Both the position numbers and the translations under genes were made by a program. The notes below the pieces were generated by a model. That model ran no database searches. It was given only the letters and a program-made list of their open reading frames with translations, and had not been told where the DNA came from. Shown here piece by piece: positions 22,441 through 34,800 of a stretch of DNA of 64,000 bases (position 1 is the first letter of the stretch; every line of letters starts with the position of its first letter). Source of the DNA: Enoplosus armatus (taxonomy: Eukaryota > Chordata > Actinopteri > Centrarchiformes > Enoplosidae); contig NC_092183.1 of assembly GCF_043641665.1 (NCBI RefSeq), forward strand, positions 15,958,501-16,022,500, given 5' to 3'.

Positions 22441-24869
22441 TAAACTACTCCAACTACTAAAAACTGTCAAAACATTAAAGGTCTAAGTTTTCAAACCATT
22501 TGTAACGAGTGTATTCATGAATACAGCCCGTATGAAAATTCAGAGTAGCTGTTTATTAAATTGTATATGTAAACCTCTGTGCCTTCAAAAGTTACAGATT
22601 ACTTTACTTTAAAGTGATTTTCCTACCGCCTGCAGTAGTTATGACACTTTTTATATGACACCATCTCATGTGGAATATATTATTGCTATAAATATTATTG
22701 TTATAAAATCAGTTCATCTGGCTGTTATCTCAAACAAAAAGCTTTTCCTCTGTGCTTTCAAATCCAGTTATTGATTGTTCAAATGGCCTGGGGCGATCCG
22801 AGGTGTGTGATATGACTAAAATGTGCCTTCAGTGTCCTGTAACCTTTCGAGTGTATCTACCTCCCACTTGCTCTGTCAATGATGATTTAATGGTGCAGAT
22901 TACCCTTTTTCCAGAATGCCCCACAGTGTCAGGCACGAGCTCTGGCTTGGGAGCAAGTGGGCTATCGGCTTTTGTGCGGAAATGTGTGTGTCTAAGAGAG
23001 AGAGAGAGAGAGAGAGTTCAAATTGATTTTCTTAGTTTGACAAACTTGTGGTACTGGACTTCATTGGATGAAATGACATTTAGGAGTAGAGCTCTTCTAT
23101 TTTCTTTACTGTTCCGTTTACAAGTGTTTCAATTAAGTGAATTGTGTTCCTTGTGCGATGTCCTGTTCACAGGGCCATGATGAAAAACAGTAACTGGTGG
23201 CAGCTGTGCATTGGATTAGACCCGTTCTCCGATGAAATAAATTAATTTCTTGGGCCTGTGCTGTCACCAACTCCACAACAAATAAACATCAAACTGCAGG
23301 GATTTCTCTGCGTTGCATCAATGATGCCGCCTAGCTTCTGACAGCTACAACAGTATCAAAGGGCAAGTGTTCATTTATGTTCCGACAGCAAAGCCATTAT
23401 TTCCTCTGCCTGTGTTGTGTTTGTATATGTGTGTATGTAGGTGCACACATTTATTCATGGATCACTCTACATTTATAAGTCAATCAAAAGGACAGGTGCG
23501 CTGCAGGTCTTGGCCTACTTCTGAGATATATGACTAATTCAATGATCATCCTGCTATATAAAAAGCAAGGGGAATGCGGTGAAAAGTTTTCAGGGTATAG
23601 CATGTCACTGAAGAAATAAAATGTGGAAAAAAGACATCACACCTGGTTATCATTTTATTCTCTCAGGTGTTTCTCTCCCAGTTCCTCACAGTCAACCTCC
23701 ACTCTACCTCTCATTCCTTTTCTGCCCGTCTCAAACTCCCACTCCTACCCTGTTTTTTCACCATTTGTTATACTGTACTTGGTGCAATTAAAACCAAGTA
23801 CCTCTGTGATGGCTGTTGTTACCTGCATACGTGAGGAACAGATCCACTCCCTGGGCCCGACAAAATTAAATATTCAGAATGGAAACGTCACATTTGCTCA
23901 TGTTCATTTTTACTATATTGATGTCTGTGCGTGTATGTGTATGCATATGCGTGTTTGGGCATAGGTAGGTTAGGGGTAAGAAGAATCCATAAGGAAAATC
24001 ATCACCTGGTAGAAACATTGCATCATGATCAAAGATCCCCCACTTACATCAAAAATGCAAGACTCCTCTGCAGTTCTGAGCTCTCACTTTCTATATGGGT
24101 TCAAGTAGAAATCAGCTTTGCAACAATTAGTGGCAAATATTCCAGAAATTTCCTAAATATGTAAAGACTCTCCTCCTCTCCAATGTCAACCTCTCAATCT
24201 GCAATCTGCTGATGTTTATTGTGAGTATTGTGTTACTTCAGTGCCATAAAAAAGCATGCATACACAAATATCTACCTATCATTCTACTATTTTACAGGCC
24301 TAAAATGTCTGTTTATCATCCTTTTCATTAGACCTGGTTTATCTTGGATGGAACAGTTGGCTACATGTGGCATATGCATATGTATATACATTATGTTTTT
24401 CTATACCTACTTCATGAACTTCATTTCCAAGATCTGGATATAAGAATAGTTCATATGATGTTGAACATGGTCGCCAAGGTTACAGGGGATGGAAATGTTT
24501 TTCTTGAGATATTTCACTGCCTTAGAGATGACAGGGAGGAAAACCATCTGAATAATGGAAAACCAACAGGGAGCTTAATGTCATAATGGAGCTGTTACTG
24601 AGTGCACATCTCATTGGAAGCTAAAATAATGAAGAGCAAGAAATTGCCTCTGTTATTACTCTACACTCTGATGTCTTTGAAAAAGCCGTCATCAGGACAT
24701 GTACTTTTACCTGCATCCACAGGCTTTCAACACTGAATACATACTTTTTATATTATTCATTATATATTTTATACTTGAGGAACCCAACACATTGAGTGGA
24801 TGCTTGTCTAACTTATCTAGACACTGTTGAAATTATAGTTCATCATCACTTTTGATCTCAACCAACGTT
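22441..24869. other. Gene-free sequence
   Basis: No recognised gene. A 142-codon open frame at 22752-23180 starts at GTG, runs through a (GA)n microsatellite (encoding alternating Arg-Glu) and has no family resemblance, so I treat it as chance. Confidence 0.55.
22995..23016 (+). repeat. (AG)n microsatellite
   Basis: About eleven AG units. Confidence 0.9.
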
Positions 24870-25103
24870 TCACTGACAATGACGTTGCATGAGGGTGGCC
24901 ATTTTAACACCTAATCTTATCATGGTTAAAACAACATAGTCCTTTTTCTTCCAGACCTCCTCTTCCCACACCACCACCTCCACCCCCTGAGGCACCTGAA
25001 TTCCTTCCCACCCTCCTTTATTCCAGATTAAAGCTTCAACCACCAAGGTCTTCATGACCTCAGGAGAGCTGGCAGGATCAGACGGCTCCTGCTTCGCTTG
25101 CAT
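24870..25103 (-). other. Unrecognised 77-codon open frame
   Basis: On the minus strand an ATG at 25103-25101 (context GCTAAAATGCAAG) opens a frame starting MQAKQEPSDPASSPEVMKTL, then an acidic/aromatic stretch. Its middle lies on a C-rich low-complexity tract (24950-24990) that encodes the repetitive Val/Glu/Trp part, so the apparent protein is partly composition-driven. It lies about 150 bp downstream (minus direction) of the splice-flanked segment 25254-25366. No family recognised. Confidence 0.12.
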
Positions 25104-25253
25104 TTTAGCCGCAGTAGCTCGGGTGTCTTATCCGTTTCATTTTTATTGAATGGGTTTGGGTTTCTTCATCCCCTCGAGCCCCGGGTGGCACGCCCACTTG
25201 CTGGTGTTAGTGAGGTTTTTATGCTGACTGAATGAACATGTAAGATCACTTAC

Positions 25254-25366
25254 AGCGGCAGGGATGACATGTAGACCCCTCTTGACACTCGCTGGTGTGC
25301 ATTTGAAAACACATTCCAGCAAGAAGCCCACATACACTTTTTGCCACAGGCTCTCTGGTCCTTTGA
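25254..25366 (-). other. Candidate 113-nt internal exon
   Basis: On the minus strand a long pyrimidine run (25367-25391) ends CTCTCCTGTCAG|TCAAAGG. After 113 nt, GCCGCT|GTAAGTGATC gives a perfect GTAAGT donor. The frame starting two bases in encodes KGPESLWQKVYVGFLLECVF then KCTPASVKRGLHVIPAA, but the other two frames are also open, so the coding frame is not decided and a non-coding exon is equally possible. No family recognised. This is the best paired splice signal seen in the window. Confidence 0.25.
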
Positions 25367-27569
25367 CTGACAGGAGAGGATGATGGGAAGGGGCAGTGGT
25401 GAGATATAGAATTGCTGTAGGCAATAGTTTAGATCATAACATTACAGCAACTTCACAGATCCCCGGGCAGACTCCCTCAGGTCCCACACAAGCTACCTGG
25501 TGCAATTGCCCTCCATTTGCAAGGATATCAAGCAAATAGTTTCAGAACCCCAATTTAAGTGCTGGGTGTAGGAGAGATGCAGAAGTGATTTCCAAGTGGC
25601 ATTGGTACTGCTTGCATGGAAAAAAACAGGCAATATTAACTGTCATATGTGCAGGAAAGTGTACAGGCCTGCAACTGCTTTATACCTGGTGGACTTACAG
25701 TAACAATTAAGCCTCCTTACTGACTCACGTGATTGGATCCACTAAATGTTTCATTGGACTTGAAACACTTCCTCTCCTCCTTGTTCTTGCCAGCTTCTTG
25801 ACTAAATCATTACATAATGAGACGGCATATGATCCAGTGCACAAGGTGAGGTACTTTGCTCCAGAGCCATTTCCTTCTGGCAGATATTGATGCAGACACT
25901 TTGCTTCACATTAACCTCAACCTTCATCCTTACATTACAATGTTAATGGTGGGATAAAGTAAAGCCATAAATGAGTTATATTAACCCATAAGCAGGGAAC
26001 TTCTCTTGCATATACTATACTGTAGAAATGATGTTATATTGTGCATTTATAATGGCCAGTCCACGCGATTTATAGTTAGTTTATAGTTTGCTGTTTTTTT
26101 ACTTTGTGTACAAGAGTAACACTTTGCTCTTATTTGATATTAAGGGCTGTGCATACGTTAGGTCTAATAAGTATGTGTAAACGCCGCTCACCCTTTCCCT
26201 AAATTTCAGTGCGTTGACCACTGCAGTCAACGACCTTTCTCAGGGTACACTACAGTGTGCGGACACTATTATACCATCTCTAATGATGTAACTGCCACAT
26301 TTAAAATATTTTTCAAAGGATTAACCTGTGTGGGAGCGTGTTTGCTCAGACGCTCAAAGCGCTGCACTTAAATCAATCAACACAGACATGATTAAATGGA
26401 CCATGATACCGTTCCGCAAATAGGGGTACAAACAAATCTACAGTACAAAAGCCCTTCCAGCTGCTGACCTAATCTGATCTGGCAGATCAAAGAGAAGAAA
26501 ATGGGAGGCAAAGTGAATAATCACGTTAATAATTTCAACATGCCACCCAGACAATGCAGGTGAGAACACACACAAGAAAATATAATAACATAATCAGAGT
26601 CAGCATGTACTAAACACCAGGATCTACTATCTTTGCAGTATATAAAGAACTTGATTCTGTATTGACAACACAATCACCACACAACAAAGTTAAGTGTTAC
26701 AGTAATATACTATTTCCATGTCCACACTTTCACATACTGACATCCACCCACACACAATATCACACCTTTACATTCTCTAATTCTTGTGGAGTTGGTCTTA
26801 TATCATGTCAATATCTACAGTTGTTGACGTTGGGTCATCTTAAATTGTGAACTGCAAAGTGTAGTTTACAGGCATATGATACAAATATTGACAGCAGCAG
26901 TGTTCAGTATTTCGGTCTGGATCATAACAGAGCCACCGTTCACTGGTGGGCCTCTTTGAGGGGATCCAGTTTAAACAGCAGCACTCTGCTGACCTCTCAG
27001 CTAATGATGCACCACTTAATGTTTGGACGTCTGATACAGTGCATCGTGACGGTGCATAAATGCCCAATTGACTGTCTCTTAACGATTACTAATTATCCCA
27101 AAGGAAGCAATTAAACTGGGGAAAAAACAGGTGCAGGGGCCTATCTCAACCAGAGTGGGTAATTACCAAACTTAATATTTTCCCCAATATCAGATACAGT
27201 TGGCAGCACAACCCCAAAGGCAGACTGGAGCATTACTCTCACAATAAAACATCACAATGCACAGACTATCGATTATGTGCGGGGCTATCATTTCCTGGAA
27301 CACATTGAAGGCTATAAGGAAAAGGGCTGAATTTTCTCCCTATTACTTACACTAAGAACCTGTACATTGTTCCGTATTTTAGTAAAGCGTTGCCCAATTA
27401 GAGTGCAGGCAACTATGGAAAGAGCTTTGATGAGCTCCACGAAACCCTCTTGGGACAACCTTACACTTCTGAATCTCACTTTTACCTCTTCCCCTTACTG
27501 AATTAAAGTAATTACCAGGCAGGATAGTGTGTGGCTGCTATTGTTTTCACCTCGTGAGTCTGTGCGTGG
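25367..27569. other. Gene-free sequence
   Basis: No gene or recognised transposon. The stretch 26840-27500 is unique-looking with AATTA-type core sites (27080-27110, 27160-27180) and could include conserved non-coding DNA; this is inference only. Confidence 0.5.
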
Positions 27570-27875
27570 TGTTTATATGTCTGTCTGTGGACACGATAGC
27601 GTCACAACCGTGCAAGATATAGTCACGAAACTTTACAGGTGTGTAGTTGAGATCAAAATGAAGGCCAAGTTTGAAGATGGGTGTGGCCTGACCAAGGACA
27701 CTGGAAGTAGGGAAGGAGCCACTGGCCCCCCCAATTTAGGCCCCTGGCTTACATTCATTTTAAGTCGCAGATCACTGTATCCCAGTCTGTTAGTATGTGG
27801 GTGTGTTCCGAGCCGTAGTAATGTAACAATGGCTACTGAATACTCATGGGTCAGAAGGTCCACATGTTGAGCAGG
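27570..27875 (+). repeat. Interspersed repeat family R1, copy B
   Basis: Partner of 1979-2265 in the same orientation; see that entry for shared blocks. Copy B is the fuller of the two: it keeps CGTGCAAGATATAGTCACGA, absent from copy A, and ends near CCACATGTTGAGC. The copies differ by many substitutions and several indels, so they are old dispersed insertions and not a recent segmental duplication. Confidence 0.75.
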
Positions 27876-28560
27876 AAGCTTTTCACTCAAACAGATGCCC
27901 TTTGCAACAGTCAAAGCAAACATTAACAACAGTGGTGCCCATTCACGCATAAATCAAACTGAAGACAAGTTGAATGGTTTGATATGTGAAAAGCAGTGTT
28001 TATACTGTGTGAAGCTACTGTTTGTTGTTTTCGATGAAACCTTGAAAAAAGCACACACTATTCCCCCTGCCAGGTATGCAGACATGATGAAACCATGTTG
28101 CTGCACCTGACAAAACAGTCAGGCTGAAAGAGGAAAACAAGATGAGTCGAGACTTAAAAGGTCACAAGTAATGGATGTCAGATTTGAGAGAGTTGAATTT
28201 TCCAACCAAAGCCTTTTTGTCTGTCTTCTGTTCCACACATGCATGGCAAGCACTTTTCATGAAATGCCATCTCCTCCCCATCCACGTCAAGGACATCCAC
28301 AGGGAAGTGGCAACATATCACAGGCATGTCACCATCTTACAGTATGAAGAATACAGTATTTAATTATGGTATGCCATGTAATTAAATAAGAGCCATTTAC
28401 TGAAGAAGATATAAACAGCCATGAAAAGGATATACCTTGTATATACTTGTACAAGGTCGTCATGCATCCTGCAAGTGCAGTGTTGACAACTGATGGAGTC
28501 CCATTTTAATTAGTTAAATTGATTACTACTTCCTTAATTATTTGTATTCCTCAGAGGTAG

Positions 28561-28561
<1 letters not shown>

Positions 28562-28596
<35 letters not shown>
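28562..28596 (+). repeat. (AC)n microsatellite
   Basis: Uninterrupted AC repeat, about 17 units. Confidence 0.95.
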
Positions 28597-28597
<1 letters not shown>

Positions 28598-29393
28598 CCT
28601 GTGGTTCTTTTGAAAGTACTGAGCTGGAATGGAGTTGTCAGATGCTGAATTGCAACTTGTTTCAAGGCAATCAAGTCACATACAATCACATCACACAGCC
28701 ACAATATCCTCAGGGGTCATCGCTCACTTCTTTCCTCACGTCCCTTGATGGACAAGGCATCGGAGAGAGCAACAATGCGACAATTCCCCAGTGTACACAC
28801 CATACTTGTGTGTATGAGTGCACATGGCACCATTTTAATTTAAAACTCTAACCACTCCAGTGAAGCACGTCAGGTGTGAATGTTCTGCAGCTGAATTAAC
28901 ACTAATACATTCATTTTATTTTCAATGTTTGACTTGTTTGTAGTAGGTGTTTAAAGGATTGCACACGGATTTCCTTCATGTAGAAAATGTGTACTTAAGA
29001 TACTGATTCCTGTATATCACTGTTACCTGGAGACAAAATGCACAGCACATACAAACAATATCTGTAATGTAAAACCTGTATTTGTTTTGCAGTAATTTTC
29101 CTGGGTTTTAAAAAACGTACAAGCTGTTTATTAAAAGAAATTCCATTTCTCATATTTGTCAGTTGCTGTTAAGTTAGTCAGTCTGTCTTTGTGGTTTAAC
29201 CTTCGTCTTTATACAATATAAGTAAAATTTTAAAAAAATACTGAGTGCAGTACCAGTACCAGTACTGCCGGCAGCTTGCATTAAATTTTAAATTCAATCA
29301 AAAAAGACACTTTACCAAAGATGACTTAAAGTGAACTCAGATCCTGTCAAACATCAATTAATGCTGTCAAGCATTTGTCAGACTTATCACAAG

Positions 29394-29415
29394 ATGAGAG
29401 GAGAGGAGAGGAGAG
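29394..29415 (+). repeat. (GAGAG)n tandem repeat
   Basis: Four or so units of GAGAG/GAGGA. Confidence 0.85.
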
Positions 29416-29492
29416 CAGTCAGCAGCCCTTAAATTAGTTTCACTTCCACACTTCAGGCAAGAATGAATGTCGGCAAAGACTCTGCTTTGTAT

Positions 29493-29518
29493 TGTGTGTG
29501 TGTGTGTGTGTGTGTGTG
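29493..29518 (+). repeat. (TG)n microsatellite
   Basis: Thirteen uninterrupted TG units. Confidence 0.95.
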
Positions 29519-30390
29519 CTGATCTAAAGAAACACAAAACAGTTGTTGCTGCAGATTTACATTTGGAAATGGATGCTAATGGAAAACTGATTCTGGAAAA
29601 ACTAGTCTGCAAATTAAAATTGGGTCTCACTTAAAACAAACCACTGAAAATTCCTACGAAAACCCTTAATTGGGGAAACGTTCAACTCTACACCATGAAA
29701 TCCAGCCTAACTGTGGATTGGTAATGGCAGACGGCACTGGTAGATTTCTCAGCATTTTGATCTGGTACCAACTGGTGAACATTATTTTGCTCAGACGTTG
29801 AGTGAATTGTACACTACTGTAAATCAAACTGTTGTTGTAATGAACTACATCTACTACAACTACATCTTACTGTCAGTAAGGGAAACTACATTTACCTATT
29901 AATGTCTGTGGTGGGGCTACTATATTTCTGTACCTTAAAACGGCCACTACAAATCAATCAAGCTGTGTCCACAAGCCTTTTTGTGTGTGAAAAGGAGCTT
30001 GCCACTGATCAGGACGCAAAGCAGCCAAACCCAACCAGCACACAAAACCCTAATTTGACCTAATTTCACAACAGAATGCAATTGAATTAAAGTTTAACAC
30101 GTGTTTAATCATCAAAATGTAGAAAGTTCAATAATGGGTTGCAAACACGTGATTATGGTATGAGCATGTATACAAGATGAAGCTATGGGAGAGGAAAGGG
30201 GTAATATCAGTAGAATTACTTATTATTATTACTCCTTAGCGGTGGCTTGCAAGGTGCTTTACAAGTTAACCTTAGATTTTACTCTCAGACACAAAAGCCC
30301 CATTAGTATTTTTTCCCCTGACCTTCAGAAGACAGACTGATGAATTGATGTTCAAATGCACATGACGCACATCTCTTACATTTGTCTCAT

Positions 30391-30415
30391 ATCTATCTAT
30401 CTGTCTGTCTATCTC
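30391..30415 (+). repeat. (ATCT/GTCT)n microsatellite
   Basis: ATCT units with an internal GTCT pair. Such runs often mark the 3' end of fish LINEs, but no LINE body is recognisable upstream. Confidence 0.85.
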
Positions 30416-30839
30416 TTCTCAACTTAAAAAGACAGTGTGAAGAAGGTGAATTCTTACTTATTCAGACACGAAGGGCAGATCAGCAGCAAAATATAATCAA
30501 CCACACGAAAGACAGATAACATTTAAAGGTTTATATTAATATAAAAACGGATGCATGCATCAAATACATGACTTACACAGGCCTCCTATCTATGGGATCT
30601 AAAAAAGCCTAATGTTACATTGGCCTACAGAGTCAAGTTTTTTGTTAAAGCTAACCATGCATTGTGCAGCCCACATACAACTTCCGACAAGCAACCACAG
30701 TATAGCCTACAAACTCTCATATTACATATTGGCAAATAGGTGACAACTATTAAACAACAAGGCCCAGCAGGCTCTGTCCATGGTGCTGATGGTCTGTGTG
30801 TGCACAGTCCTAACTCCACTGCAACACAAACAGTGCCAG

Positions 30840-31420
30840 CCATATAACTGCACAGTAACTCAGCATAGAGCCACGGCGGGCCACTCTGCCATCAGGAGGG
30901 AGTGTGTCGGCTCACCTACCGGTGTTTGAAGACCGCTGTCCTTTATGGTACCGAAATATTGAAAACGTCTTCTTTTTCTACCAGGGCTTCAGGGCTAGTC
31001 AATTATTTTGTGCAGGTGTCTTTCACCAAATGTCCAGGAATCCACCCTCAGTGCTGCTAGCTAAGCAGTCATACCGAAAACATGGTAGCCGATATAATTA
31101 GCGAAATTCCCAAACATGCTAACTCTCGCGGTTGTTTCTTTGAACGACACTGCTGGTGTCACTGGTGTGAAGTCGCACTTCATGAGATTCCGGACACAGT
31201 TTCTTTTCCTAAAGTCCTCGCGTTCATATTTTCGCAGTTGCATGAAGTTTCCAGTCACCGGATGCCAACTTCACCCACGTGCAACTTCACCTGACGTCCC
31301 TTCTGACAACATCAGCTGCGTGAAAACGTCCTTCATTGCACATTTACACCCAGGGGGGCGCTGTTTGAACAAACGCGGTGAAAACTGGGGAAGACAGAGC
31401 CTGGCTTTTCTTGCTAGTTG
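30840..31420. other. CpG-richer patch, possible promoter or transposon
   Basis: CpG dinucleotides are visibly denser than in the flanks (CCACGGCGGGCC, GTGTCGGCTC, CTACCGGTG, CTCTCGCGGTTG, GTCCTCGCG, AACGCGGTG). An ATG at 31085 opens a 70-codon frame starting MVADIISEIPKHANSRGCFF, and other frames overlap on both strands. I recognise neither a first exon nor a transposon family. A young, not yet CpG-depleted insertion is as likely as a CpG-island promoter. Confidence 0.3.
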
Positions 31421-31677
31421 AGGAGAAATATCTCCTGATTAGTTGAGTTTGAGGATTGATTATTGACCTTGGAAATAACAGTTTGTAAATAAATCCTAGC
31501 TCAAGGTCCACTTACAGGGAATTCTCCAGAGCTTTTCAGCCGCCTCTACTGACCTTTCATCCTCCATCCTCTGATCGAGGCCAGGAGTTCTGGTTGAAAC
31601 CTCCACAAAATTTCTAATGAGTGGACCTTGTGCTTAGATATTTTAGTCAGACTGCTGACTACTGTTGTACAGTATTT

Positions 31678-31752
31678 GCAGTAGCAACAGCAGTATTAGC
31701 AGTTGTACTAGCAGCAGTAAAGGTAGCAGTAGTACCAGAAATAGTAGTAAAA
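31678..31752 (+). repeat. Imperfect (AGC/AGT)n trinucleotide repeat
   Basis: Interrupted GCAGTAG/CAGCAGT triplet-type repeat of about 75 bases. Confidence 0.75.
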
Positions 31753-31779
31753 CACTCAAAGAAATTTTAGTGAAGAAAA

Positions 31780-31890
31780 CTACCCATGGCTGTCTGCCAC
31801 TGTATCCAAAATAAATGATGAAAATGCCACGTTAACCCCCGGAGGTGTCACATTCATGAAAAGTTTTTCCACTGTCCTATAATCCAGCTG
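31780..31890 (-). other. Candidate terminal exon, 36 codons plus stop
   Basis: On the minus strand a long CT-rich tract (about 31893-31935) ends GATCTCCCCCAG|CAG, a strong 3' splice site. In phase 0 it is followed by 36 codons, QLDYRTVEKLFMNVTPPGVN then VAFSSFILDTVADSHG, and a TAG at 31782-31780. NVT is an N-glycosylation sequon. An alternative reading ends it at CATGG|GTAGTT as an internal exon. No polyadenylation signal is obvious just downstream and no family is recognised. The CT tract could be mere low complexity. Confidence 0.15.
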
Positions 31891-34800
31891 CTGGGGGAGA
31901 TCACAGAGAGAGACACACACAAGGAGAAAGTGTGGGTGTGGGTTTAGCAGCCACAGTGGAGCACAAAAAGTAAGAACGAACTTATTCAAAGTAATAGCAA
32001 TTCCCAGTAGTTTCATCTTCCAGTACCTTAACTAAGGCTTTAAAGTCAGAGAGAGAGAGCGAGAACTAGTTCCAGAGGCTCCAAGTCTTCATGTAGGTAA
32101 TTTCATGAAAAGGGTTTATAGATCACAAAGGCTTTCTTGCCCAATCATAGCTGAACTTTAGGGAGTGTCTGCAGTTGCATGTTGGACCATACAGTGCAGT
32201 ATATGGGCCAGCACATTTGTGTTTTAAATGCATGAAGAAGAGGCAAGCTGCCCTTACATTGCCCTTACATTTGGGTACCTTCATTTAACGAGTCAGAATA
32301 CATAAAACTGAGACTCTTAATATGAGAAGTTAACAAAGGGAGCGTTTAAGATGTGGTCCTGCTCAAGAACCACGGCTTATGTATTTCCAATTAAGCATAC
32401 AACATGGATGTAAGCATGTATCTGATACTCCCTGCGTGATCAAAATCAAATGAGAATGACCCCTTGTCTACCATGATGTGGCCCAGAATGAAAAGGCCAT
32501 GTCAAATACAGCCTGAGCCATATCATTGCCTGTTCACTTCTGGAAATAAACCTGACAGATTTATTTCAGATGCTGTTGCATACCTCTTCCTGGCCTGTTA
32601 TAGTTTACTTGCAGATAATCAATTATTTAGTAAAATAATATTGCATCAGTCACCCACACCTTCCTACAGGGTAAGCTCGTCAGTCTAGCTCTGTGCTCCT
32701 TTTCGCTTGTTTTTCTGTTGCTCACTTTAATGGGTTGATCAAATTGCTATTCTTTTAAATTGTATTTCTATATCTTCTTAACTGTGTGCTTTATGGTAGT
32801 AGGACAAAACTGCAGATTTTTAACCACCGAATGTTTGTTTCTGTGCTGAATAAGACTTAATGACAAAGAGTGGAGGTGGGCGGTGGTGGCAGGTTTTTAA
32901 CCCAGGAAAAGGATAGATGTTCTACCAGCTGCAGCTGAATGATGAACATTTTCGGGCCGTTATGTGCTTCCTGAACATGTGCTGAAAATGAAAACGATAT
33001 TAATGAATTACGCTATAAAGCGAATAGAGATTAGATCAGTTTGTTCTATAGGCTGCATTGCGTTATTGCATGAATTGTTTCTTTTTTTGTTTTCTCCAGT
33101 AGAAACATAATACTCCTCCATAATACTTCCTCTCACGATCGAAGAAATGAAGGTATAGTAGCCTGGATATGAAGAAAATGAGCGTCGATGCAGGAAAATA
33201 GGACAGAGTCGCATTCTGTCTTGAGCCTCGCAGCTGCTAATGTAGGGGTTTGAATAGAGAATAATAGGACTGGACAGTATGCTGCAAGCGAACAACCTTT
33301 ACCCTCAGCACAGTGTTTATATTCTTTGCTGTGATGAGCAGATACATGGATGTGTCCCGTAATACTTCTATCAAACATGCAATGGCAAGCTGGAGCTTCT
33401 TGCCATTCATCTAAAGTAAACATGCATGAAAACTGCACTACATGGGTGGTCAATATAAAACAGGGGTATACTTAGACATTTCCTTAGTATGATTGGTGAT
33501 AGGAGTGATGCAATTGCTTTTCCAGATTAATGCTGTGGTTGTTCTTGGCAAACCCACCAACGCTTGAGAAATGTTCCTTTGGTTGTTTGTGTTTTTAATT
33601 GTTGCTCTAATTGTAGGTCACTTTGCAACATAGCTAAATTGTAAGTGGAAATAACCCAGTAGTGAGTGCAATCAATCTGAATCAAGACTGGGATGCACTG
33701 GGAGTCACAATCAGCCATAATTGTGAAAAAAGGAGTGTTATTGCACTTCTGTCTTGACAAACTGTGGTCATGAAGACTTCCAGCTGTGCAGCTGATTGCA
33801 GATGTTGATATAATGGGACTGATTGCATGATGTGCCAAGAGCCAGCTGCAGCACAAAAGAAATGTATGAAAAAAAAGATTATGTCATGTGCTTATCTCAT
33901 AATAGCATACTCCCTTTCATGAAGCGAAGAAACTATCATGAAAGTGCTGTAAGATTTCATGCAAAAGGGCAGTTAGTATAGCTTAAGGCAAATGCCGTAA
34001 GATCATTCTCTCTTTGTAACATCTCAGACAAATCAGACTGCAGAAGCACATCTGTGACGGTGAACCTCTGTCGACTGACATAATGTGGAAAGCTGTTGGT
34101 TGCAAACATACACAACACTGTAAACATGAGTACGTTGAAGTTACTACAGACATTGACATCTTAGTTTTCACTTTTGAAACCATAGCTTATATTTACAAAA
34201 CACCAATTTGGATTATTATTGTACCTCATACATATCATACATATCATACCATATGTATAAACGGTTACCCTGGGAACCCACCTCCATTTCCTGAACTGAA
34301 GACCAGGGACATATTCCTGATGTCTTCATCAGTGAGGAGGCCTTGGTCCTGACAAGACTCTCCTTTTGATGTAAGTTTGCAGGACTCCTTTGCTTTTCGA
34401 ATTACAGACTGGCCAGGGCATAGTTGGTTGTTGAGGGCACCTTTGCTTGCTTGGTCTTCACTGTTTTAATGTTGACGTTTGTGTGATGCCCATGTGTGTC
34501 GTCCTCACCTACATGGAGGACAGCCCTTGATCCTCTTGGGTTGGAGTGGGTCTTGACAGCTTGTCCACTGCCACCAGGCAGGTGCTGCAGACGGGAGAAA
34601 AGCCGACCAGGTGTCCCCCATCAGCAGCAGAAGCAGTCCTTCAGCAGCACATAGCAGAATGACACATCCACCACAGTTGCTCCAGTCCAGACCTCTTTCA
34701 TCCCAGTGTTTCATTGTACAAGATCAATTTTCACATTCTTTCATATCACATTGTCTCTATTTGTGGTATTTTATAGGAGTAGATAAACTACTCAGGCATA

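Larger units (their letters stand above)
27876..30389. other. Gene-free sequence with microsatellites
   Basis: No gene recognised. Three microsatellites are listed separately, and a short CAGTACCAGTACCAGTACTG repeat lies near 29248-29268. Confidence 0.55.

Noticed and set aside
22752..23180. 142-codon open frame
   Set aside because: It starts at GTG and runs through a (GA)n microsatellite; no family resemblance.
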